A DNA stretch of 9,645 nt. Source: Candidatus Sumerlaeota bacterium. Its GTDB lineage: Bacteria; Sumerlaeota; Sumerlaeia; SLMS01. A program made the position numbers and the translations under genes. The DNA lies in assembly GCA_020850785.1 (NCBI GenBank), contig JADZDZ010000170.1:1-9645 (forward strand). Direction: 5' to 3'. The notes under the pieces were generated by a model. The model worked only from the letters and a program-made list of their open reading frames with translations, was not told the DNA's origin and did not search any database. Position 1 is the stretch's first letter. Each line of letters opens with the position of its first letter. Positions 1 to 5,253 of the stretch are shown piece by piece.

Positions 1-230
1 GCTTCGATGGAAACCAGCGGTGTTCCCTCATCGATCTCCAGATCGGGAAGCTCGACGTAGATCTTCCCCTCGTGGAACTCCGCACTGGCCTTGTTCCATT
101 CCCCGGCGGCAATTCGTTTGCCTCCCACTTCGACGGAACAGGCAAGTCCCAGCAACTCCGAGAGTCCCTGGGAAATCTCGGAAAGGCTCAGCAATTCGCC
201 ACCGCGCTGAAAAAGAAGGATGTAGGGCAT
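1..230 (-). CDS. Unrecognised protein, 5' end only (runs off left edge)
   Basis: Reading leftward from an ATG at 230, the frame stays open to the window edge, giving at least 76 residues. It begins MPYILLFQRGGELLSLSEIS and continues into an acidic stretch containing KIYVELPDLEIDEGTPL. The frame is also open upstream to an ATG at 299, but I prefer 230 because a GGAG sits 8 nt before it and the extra 23 residues look like non-coding sequence. Codon choice resembles the neighbouring genes. There is no signal peptide or obvious transmembrane segment in the visible part. I do not recognise the family and propose no function. The gene is divergent from the ompH-lpxC-fabZ-lpxI operon, so the two may share a promoter region. 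The gene would continue to the left of this window. Confidence 0.6.
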   Translation of the reverse strand, partial: MPYILLFQRGGELLSLSEISQGLSELLGLACSVEVGGKRIAAGEWNKASAEFHEGKIYVELPDLEIDEGTPLVSIE

Positions 231-389
231 GGGGTCGGCTCCAGCGTTGAATGAATGAGGAAATATCCACAATGAACGCGAATGGGCAAAAGGAAACATA
301 TCAACATTAAGCAGATTATTAATGGCCCAACCTTCCCGCCCCGGCCAAAGTCACTTGCGCCAAACATATTCTCATTGCCTGTTTCCCTC
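231..389. promoter_or_regulatory. Divergent intergenic region, probable promoters
   Basis: This stretch of about 160 bp separates the leftward partial gene from the rightward ompH start. It contains a relatively AT-rich tract at roughly 286-323, unlike the surrounding GC-rich coding DNA, which fits a promoter region. I could not pick a convincing sigma-70 box pair: a TTGAAT at 247-252 has only a poor partner (CAATGA at 270) at 17-bp spacing. Calling it regulatory is inference from position and base composition. Confidence 0.35.
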
Positions 390-1052
390 ATGCGATATTT
401 CTTCCCTTTCCTCTTCACCATGGTCGCCTTGTTTGCGGCTGTGGTTCCTTCCCCGGTCCGCGCCGCCGCCAGCGATGACGCTGCGACCAGTGGGACGCTT
501 ACCGACAAAACTGTTCCCGGCCCCACAAAGGTGGGATTCGTTGACATCGAAGTGGTCCTTGATAGCAGCGAGGCAATCCGCAGCATTGTCAGCGAGGTTG
601 ATTCGGACCTTGGGGAGCAGGCCAAGGCGATCGATGCGCGAAAACGTGAACAGCGCCGGGCGCAGCTTGCCTTCGAGCAGCAGGAAAGCGTACTCAGCGA
701 AACCGAGCGCGCCGCTCGTCAGGAAAAAATTGCGACCATGTTGAATGAAATCGACGAAATGGAGTATCGTTTCCAGAAGGAAGTCCGCGACAAGCAGCGC
801 ACCACCGTGGAGCCATTGCTGGAGCAGGTGATTCGGGTGATTGGCGACGTGGGAAAGCGCGAGAAGTACGACCTGATCGTGCGCGGCGAGATGGCGTTGT
901 ATGGACGCGAGACCGCTGACGTGACGCCGCTCGTCATCAAGGAAATGGATTCACGTGTTGAGGAGATTCGCGCCGCAGTGCTGAAAGTGAAGGGCGCGCA
1001 GAAGACTTCAAAGACCCCCGCACCCGCCAAACCGTTGCCGCTGATCCCATGA
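390..1052 (+). CDS. OmpH/Skp-family periplasmic chaperone
   Basis: This 220-residue protein is a likely periplasmic holdase chaperone for unfolded outer-membrane proteins, of the Skp (OmpH) family. Residues 1-25 form a signal peptide (MRYFFPFLFTMVALFAAVV then P-S-P-V-R-A), probably cleaved near A25-A27. The OmpH domain starts at about residue 46 with KVGFVDIEVVL. A long charged, coiled-coil-like helix rich in E, K, R and Q follows, then the family's closing pattern KREKYDLIVRGEMALYG...DVTPLVIKEMD. The tail is a lysine/proline-rich stretch ending PAPAKPLPLIP. The frame is open back to 282, but the ATG at 390 puts the signal peptide at the N-terminus. No Shine-Dalgarno sequence precedes it; the leader is TTTCCCTC. 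At about 220 residues it is longer than E. coli Skp because of the spacer after the signal and the tail. Its stop overlaps the lpxC start (ATGA), so it is the first gene of the lipid A operon. Confidence 0.85.
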   Translation: MRYFFPFLFTMVALFAAVVPSPVRAAASDDAATSGTLTDKTVPGPTKVGFVDIEVVLDSSEAIRSIVSEVDSDLGEQAKAIDARKREQRRAQLAFEQQESVLSETERAARQEKIATMLNEIDEMEYRFQKEVRDKQRTTVEPLLEQVIRVIGDVGKREKYDLIVRGEMALYGRETADVTPLVIKEMDSRVEEIRAAVLKVKGAQKTSKTPAPAKPLPLIP

Positions 1053-1945
1053 CGCAGACCTCCACCGACACGCTTCGCCCGATCGGATCGCTATGCCGCG
1101 ATTCCGGGGTCCCCACGCGAACTGTGGCGAAGGCAACCGCCATTGAAGGCGCGGGCATCCACAGCGGCATGACTTGCCGCGTGCGCATTCAGCCGCGCAA
1201 TGCGGGGGAGGGAATCGCCTTCACGCGCGCGGGAAGAAATCCCGTTCCCGCCACGTGGCAGTTCGCAAACGCGGAGGCTTCCGACCGCCGCACGGTGATC
1301 ATCGGCGCCGATGGGGAGCGCTTCGAACAGATCGAGCACCTGATGGCGGCGTTGTATGCGCTCGGCATCAGTGACGCACTCGTGGAGCAGGAGGGCCCGG
1401 AGGTTCCCTTCCTCGGCGGTGGTTCGCGCGAATATATGGACGCGCTGCGGCAGGCGGGTGTTGTGGAGAACGGCGGGCAGTTCCCCGTGCTCCACATCGA
1501 GCAGACCGCATCGCTGGAAGATGGCGGTGCGCTGCTGACGGCAACGCCCCACGACGGACTGTTTCTTTCCGCCTTCGTGGAGTTCCCGGGGACGGTGGTT
1601 GGGAACATGGGTTTCACAATTGGGATTAATCCCGAAAATTTTTACGATCAGGTGTCACAGGCGCGCACCTTTGCCGTGGCGCGGGACATCGAGGCGCTGC
1701 GGGCCCGCGGCCTTGCACGGGGCGGAAACCTGCAAAATGCCGTGGTTTTTGACGAAACCCGCTATCACAATGAATCGCTTCACTTTCCCGACGAGGTCGC
1801 CCGTCATAAAATCATCGACCTGCTGGGCGACCTTGCGCTATTGGGATGCGGTTTGAATGGACATTTCTGGGCTTGGCGCGCGGGGCACCGCAGCCACGTC
1901 CTTTTCGCTCAAAAAATCGCCAGGGAATGCCGCCTCGATCCATGA
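1049..1945 (+). CDS. lpxC: UDP-3-O-acyl-N-acetylglucosamine deacetylase
   Basis: LpxC removes the acetyl group from UDP-3-O-acyl-GlcNAc, the committed step of lipid A synthesis, in the cytoplasm and with zinc. The 298 residues match the family length (E. coli 305). The N-terminal motif is IEGAGIHSG (32-40). E96-H97 in QIEHLMAALYALGI correspond to E. coli catalytic E78 and zinc ligand H79. ARTF is at 205-208. RHKIIDLLGDL holds H253 and D257 (zinc ligands, H238/D242 in E. coli), with K254 and D261 also kept. AGH at 278-280 supplies the likely general acid (H265 in E. coli). All catalytic positions are therefore present. The usual P-x-x-D-G-S motif instead reads PFLGGGS at 120-126, so its Asp is lost. 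The start is the ATG overlapping the ompH stop as ATGA. It adds about 20 residues before the conserved core, so a later start is possible. The stop overlaps fabZ in the same way. Confidence 0.95.
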   Translation: MTQTSTDTLRPIGSLCRDSGVPTRTVAKATAIEGAGIHSGMTCRVRIQPRNAGEGIAFTRAGRNPVPATWQFANAEASDRRTVIIGADGERFEQIEHLMAALYALGISDALVEQEGPEVPFLGGGSREYMDALRQAGVVENGGQFPVLHIEQTASLEDGGALLTATPHDGLFLSAFVEFPGTVVGNMGFTIGINPENFYDQVSQARTFAVARDIEALRARGLARGGNLQNAVVFDETRYHNESLHFPDEVARHKIIDLLGDLALLGCGLNGHFWAWRAGHRSHVLFAQKIARECRLDP

Positions 1946-2460
1946 ATTCAGACGTACTCGCTCCCCAAACGTCCACCGATGTGCGTGATTTATTCATTCA
2001 TTTTCCCCCTTTCGATTGCCGCATTATCAGCAAGATCATTCCCCACCGTCATCCTTTTCTGCTGCCCGATGGCATCACGGAATTCACGCCCGATGGCGTG
2101 AAGGGGTTCAAAAACATCAGCATTTCCGACCCGGTGTTTCAGGGCCACTTCCCCGGCGAGCCGGTTTATCCCGGTGTGCTCCAGATAGAAACCGTCGCAC
2201 AGATCGGGGCCTGCTGGATTCTTGCGCGGAAGGAAAACGTTGGCAAGATCGCCTACCTGATGAGTGTTGAGGAAGCAAAATTTCGCCGCGCAGTGACACC
2301 GGGTATGAGGTTGGATGTGGTTGGCAAGATCACCAACCTGAAATCACGAACGGGCCGCCTGTCGGCGGAAGTTTTCGTGGATGGAAAGGTCGTTTCTAAT
2401 GTTACAATCCTCTTTGCCTTCCAGCGGGGTGAGTCCGATTCAGCGTCCGGCAATGGGTAG
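1942..2460 (+). CDS. fabZ: 3-hydroxyacyl-[ACP] dehydratase FabZ
   Basis: FabZ dehydrates 3-hydroxyacyl-ACP to trans-2-enoyl-ACP in fatty acid elongation. It competes with the lipid A acyltransferases for 3-hydroxyacyl-ACP, the usual reason it sits among lpx genes. The 172-residue protein shows the hot-dog fold signatures: IIPHRHPFLLPDGI (32-45), KNISISDPVFQGHFPGEPVYPG around 57-78, and the central helix LQIETVAQIG (80-89). Catalytic H69 (in GHFPGEP) and E83 (in QIETVAQ) keep the 14-residue spacing of P. aeruginosa H49/E63. The C-terminal half has KFRRAVTPGMRLDV, typical of the family. The ATG at 1942 overlaps the lpxC stop as ATGA, and the frame stays open back to 1846 inside lpxC, but that extension has no family similarity. 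About 20 extra residues precede the conserved core. The gene overlaps lpxI downstream. Confidence 0.95.
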   Translation: MNSDVLAPQTSTDVRDLFIHFPPFDCRIISKIIPHRHPFLLPDGITEFTPDGVKGFKNISISDPVFQGHFPGEPVYPGVLQIETVAQIGACWILARKENVGKIAYLMSVEEAKFRRAVTPGMRLDVVGKITNLKSRTGRLSAEVFVDGKVVSNVTILFAFQRGESDSASGNG

Positions 2461-3346
2461 CATCCACGTTGGGCCGGAATCACGTCTGCCCACGATTCCC
2501 GCGCGCATCGGCCTGATCGCGGGGGAGGGTGATTTTCCGCTTACGCTGGCGAAGGCCGCCCGCAGCGAGGGGGTGGAGATCATCACGTTCGGCATCAACG
2601 GCCTCGCGAATGATCGGCTGCGCGAGCACAGCACGGCGATGTACACGCTGAAGCTGTCGGAAATTTCAAAGCTCGTGGAGCACGCCCGCACGCACAAGTT
2701 GCATCACGTGATCATGGCGGGCCGCGTGCCGCACAACATTCTGCTGAAGCAAATCTCCTTCGATCCGCGCATCCTTCGCGTGCTGGGTTCGCTGGCGAAC
2801 AAGCGCGCGGACTCGCTCCTTTCCGCCGCCGTCGGCGAGCTTGAAAAGGAGGGGATCAAGGTTCTTGATTCCACGATGTTCCTGAAGAGCTGCATGCCGG
2901 AACCGGGCATCCTGACAAAGCGCCTGACGCCGTCGGAGGAAATTCTTCGCGACATTGACTTTGGCTATCCCATCGCCAAGGAGATCGGCCGTTTGGACAT
3001 CGGTCAGGCCATCGCGGTCCGGAACGGAATCGTCCTCGCCGTGGAGGCGCTCGAGGGGACCGATGCGCTCATCGAGCGCGTGCACGGAATGGTGGGCGAG
3101 GGATGGGTGCTCGTGAAGGTGTCCAAGCCGCGGCAGGACATGCGATTCGACGTGCCCGTCGTTGGCCTCAACACGATTCGCAACCTCGCGGAGCATGGCG
3201 CCGTCGCGCTCTGCCTGACCGCCCATGAGTCGCTCTTCTTCGACCGGCAGGATGCGATCCCCTTCGCGGAGCAGTGCGGCATCAACATCATTGCGCGCGG
3301 CGACGACGATTCGGTTTTCAACTACGTCAACGCGACGAACTCCTGA
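2453..3346 (+). CDS. lpxI: UDP-2,3-diacylglucosamine pyrophosphatase LpxI
   Basis: LpxI (formerly DUF1009) hydrolyses UDP-2,3-diacylglucosamine to lipid X and UMP, replacing LpxH; in the characterised Caulobacter enzyme water attacks the beta-phosphorus. With the start at 2453 the protein has 297 residues. It shows the N-terminal RIGLIAGEGDFPLTLAKAA (18-36), IIMAGRVPH-like VIMAGRVPHNIL, the family block DIGQAIAVRNGIVLAVEALE followed by GTDALIERV (182-210), and KPRQDMRFDVPVVGLNTI, where D233 matches the catalytically important Asp of Caulobacter LpxI (D225). The start is uncertain. The ATG at 2453 overlaps the fabZ stop by 8 nt but lacks a Shine-Dalgarno. An in-frame ATG at 2399 has GGAAAGG 9 nt upstream and would add 18 residues. 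Lipid X would next go to LpxB, which is not in the window. The stop lies 9 bp from the stop of the convergent membrane-protein gene. Confidence 0.93.
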   Translation: MGSIHVGPESRLPTIPARIGLIAGEGDFPLTLAKAARSEGVEIITFGINGLANDRLREHSTAMYTLKLSEISKLVEHARTHKLHHVIMAGRVPHNILLKQISFDPRILRVLGSLANKRADSLLSAAVGELEKEGIKVLDSTMFLKSCMPEPGILTKRLTPSEEILRDIDFGYPIAKEIGRLDIGQAIAVRNGIVLAVEALEGTDALIERVHGMVGEGWVLVKVSKPRQDMRFDVPVVGLNTIRNLAEHGAVALCLTAHESLFFDRQDAIPFAEQCGINIIARGDDDSVFNYVNATNS

Positions 3347-3355
3347 GCGGGAAGG

Positions 3356-5128
3356 TCACCGGCCCCCGGCCAGAACCATCGTCTCCTCATCCGTATAGAC
3401 AACGCGCATTCCCGTTTTCGCGAGCTCTGCGGCGATCCTGCCGGAGAACCATTTCTCCCGCGTGTCGTCATGAATTTCGACGAAGCGGATGTTGTGCTTT
3501 TCCATGTCGGATTTCATCCGTGAAAGGCCTGCATCGTCCAATCCGGGAATTCTTCCGTAGCCCGTTTCCTCAAGCTCAATCGGCCAGAGCCTCTCCTTCT
3601 TCCAATCCTCGAATGCGATGGGATCGCGCGCGATGTATCCTCCGACGATGGGGCGTCCGTGGATCGTCTGGTGGTACATGAAGTAGCCGCGATACTGGTA
3701 GAAATACTGCGGGAAAAACGCAACGGCGCCTTCCTGTTTTTGCTGTGTCAGGAATTTGGCCGCGCCGTCCATGCGATTGGCGAAACTGCCCAATCCACCA
3801 ATGAAGGATTCAGCCGCGATGATCACGAGCGCAAGGGCCTGCAGCAGGCGGCGCCGTTCCTCGTGGATCATGGCCAAGCCGTGCTCCAGCCACACGCATG
3901 TATAGATGGCTATACACACGGTGCCGGTGAATCCGAAGTGCCAGATGGAACGCAGGGTGCCGAGGAAGGGCACCCAGGAGAGCAGCCTCCCCGGCAGGGG
4001 GATGGGCGTTGGCTCTCCGTTCAGCACCATCGGCGAGCCAAGCTTCAGGGCGGGCCCCAGAGCCAGAATCCAGAAGAAAATTCCCGCAAAAAGGAGCATT
4101 CGTGGCTGCGACGACTGCTTCAGCCGCAGGGCCGCGATGGCGCCTCCCACGATCAAGGTGTAGCCCGGCAGGTACCAGACCCACGCCCGCTGGCGGCCAT
4201 CCATGAACACGGAAAGCCAGTCGTTTTCCACGCCGGCCAGCAGCATCCGGATGCGCGGGTGAATGACAAACTGCCACAGGTCCGCCGCATGTCCCACCTG
4301 CGCATCGGGGCCGAACGACGGCGGCTTGGGAGCTGTCGCCAGATGCCACGCGAGCCAGACGGCAATGGGCGCTGCGATCAATCCGGCGAGCGCGAACTGT
4401 TTCATGATCGCTGGGAGGATCGCCCGCCGCGTGAACAGTAGCGGAGCGACGAAGATCAGCAGATAGATCAGGCATTCAAGCGCATGAAACAGGCTCGTCA
4501 GGAGCGTGAGGATTCCCGTGATGCCAAGGGCCGCGGCGCTCTTCCAGCGAATTGCCTCGCCGGCCGCGCATTCGTCCGTGATGCGCTTCAGAAGGTAGAT
4601 CGTCAGCGGAAAGAGGTATGTGCTGAAGATGTTGAGGTGAATGCCCTCCGCCAGGCGATAGCCGTGAATCGTGAGCGCCGCCGTGCATGCCGCCGCACCA
4701 AAGCGCCCCGCTCCCCACTGCCGCGCTGCCAGCCAGCAGGCCCACGCCATCAGGTAAGTTGCGATGATCAATGATGCGTTGTGCTGCAGGAAGCCGCCAC
4801 CAATCAATCGCAGCGGCCACAGCAGGATCGCGTAGGGGAACTCCATTGTGTGGTAGCTGAGGTCGGCACCCAGCGGATGGAACAGGCGGTTCGTGTGGAG
4901 CAGGCCTTCTGTCGGCGTGGTGGCGCCGCGCATCACCTGATCCACCCACCAGAAGTTCCACTGGGTTGTCATGGTGTCGCCCAGCGGTGGTCCCATCGGC
5001 ACGTCGGTGGGGTGGATCACCAACGACAGGCAAAAAAAGAGCGTCAGCGCCAGGAAAAAGCCGTGCGCCTGCCATCCACCGTCGAAGGGGGAAACCACGG
5101 GCGCGCGGGTGGGTGGCGGTGCATGCAT
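3356..5128 (-). CDS. Multi-pass GT-C-like membrane protein, putative glycosyltransferase
   Basis: With the start at 5128 (MHAPPPTRAP) this is a 590-residue inner-membrane protein with roughly ten to twelve hydrophobic segments between residues 23 and 447 and a soluble C-terminal part of about 140 residues. After the first membrane segment comes a loop with GPPLGDTMTTQWNFWWVDQV (47-66), then NRLFHPLGADL. A G-D...W...W loop followed by N-x-x-F-x-P is typical of uncharacterised GT-C-fold proteins that use lipid-linked sugars, the Asp being a catalytic candidate. The C-terminal part contains YHQTIHGRPIVGGYIARDP (485-503), a pattern I associate with the same proteins. The sugar and acceptor cannot be inferred. 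The frame is open to 5308, past the opposite glnD start, with another ATG at 5218. None of the starts has a clear Shine-Dalgarno sequence; 5128 avoids overlapping glnD. It is convergent with lpxI and divergent from glnD, so it is probably transcribed alone. Confidence 0.75.
   Translation of the reverse strand: MHAPPPTRAPVVSPFDGGWQAHGFFLALTLFFCLSLVIHPTDVPMGPPLGDTMTTQWNFWWVDQVMRGATTPTEGLLHTNRLFHPLGADLSYHTMEFPYAILLWPLRLIGGGFLQHNASLIIATYLMAWACWLAARQWGAGRFGAAACTAALTIHGYRLAEGIHLNIFSTYLFPLTIYLLKRITDECAAGEAIRWKSAAALGITGILTLLTSLFHALECLIYLLIFVAPLLFTRRAILPAIMKQFALAGLIAAPIAVWLAWHLATAPKPPSFGPDAQVGHAADLWQFVIHPRIRMLLAGVENDWLSVFMDGRQRAWVWYLPGYTLIVGGAIAALRLKQSSQPRMLLFAGIFFWILALGPALKLGSPMVLNGEPTPIPLPGRLLSWVPFLGTLRSIWHFGFTGTVCIAIYTCVWLEHGLAMIHEERRRLLQALALVIIAAESFIGGLGSFANRMDGAAKFLTQQKQEGAVAFFPQYFYQYRGYFMYHQTIHGRPIVGGYIARDPIAFEDWKKERLWPIELEETGYGRIPGLDDAGLSRMKSDMEKHNIRFVEIHDDTREKWFSGRIAAELAKTGMRVVYTDEETMVLAGGR
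3899..3916. repeat. Perfect 7-bp inverted repeat inside the membrane-protein gene
   Basis: TGTATAG and CTATACA flank a 4-nt centre (ATGG), making an AT-rich 18-bp element in GC-rich DNA. On the minus strand it encodes C-I-A-I-Y-T within a membrane helix and uses an ATA codon. It could be an operator-like site or chance; there is no further support. Confidence 0.3.
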
Positions 5129-5253
5129 GATGGTAGCAGTGAAGTTGGTTCGCCCTGATCCGCCGCAAGGTGATTTCCTCGGCGGTGGCAAAACACTCTT
5201 TGCGTCCGCACGCACCATGGGCAGAATCGTCAGGCATTCACGGATGATTTCCC
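5129..5253. promoter_or_regulatory. Divergent intergenic region upstream of glnD
   Basis: These 125 bp separate the leftward membrane-protein gene from glnD and should hold promoters for both. A 6-bp inverted repeat (CCGCCG at 5160-5165, CGGCGG at 5180-5185, 14-nt loop) could be an operator or leader hairpin. A weak sigma-70-like pair toward glnD is TTGCGT (5200-5205) and CAGAAT (5222-5227) with 16-bp spacing, leaving about 26 nt to the glnD ATG. If the membrane gene really starts further upstream (5218 or 5308), this region is partly coding. All regulatory readings are inference. Confidence 0.35.

Noticed and set aside
72..254. Small plus-strand frames at the left edge
   Set aside because: They conflict with the minus-strand partial gene, which has better codon choice, a Shine-Dalgarno site and a plausible protein.
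282..389. Longer start for the OmpH-like protein at 282
   Set aside because: It would bury the signal peptide 36 residues inside the protein; the ATG at 390 puts it at the N-terminus.
1846..1941. Longer start for fabZ at 1846 inside lpxC
   Set aside because: The extra 32 residues are just lpxC read in another frame and are not FabZ-like; the ATGA overlap at 1942 is the normal arrangement.
2666..3226. Minus-strand frame of 186 codons opposite lpxI
   Set aside because: Shadow of the conserved LpxI coding sequence; no motif of its own.
3659..4441. Plus-strand frame of 260 codons opposite the membrane-protein gene
   Set aside because: Composition is Gln/Arg/Gly/His-rich and low in hydrophobic residues, while the minus frame gives a coherent multi-pass membrane protein.
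5186..5203. Sigma-54-like promoter (TGGCA...TTTGC) upstream of glnD
   Set aside because: Attractive for a nitrogen gene, but there are 13 nt between the GG and GC dinucleotides whereas sigma-54 promoters require 10.
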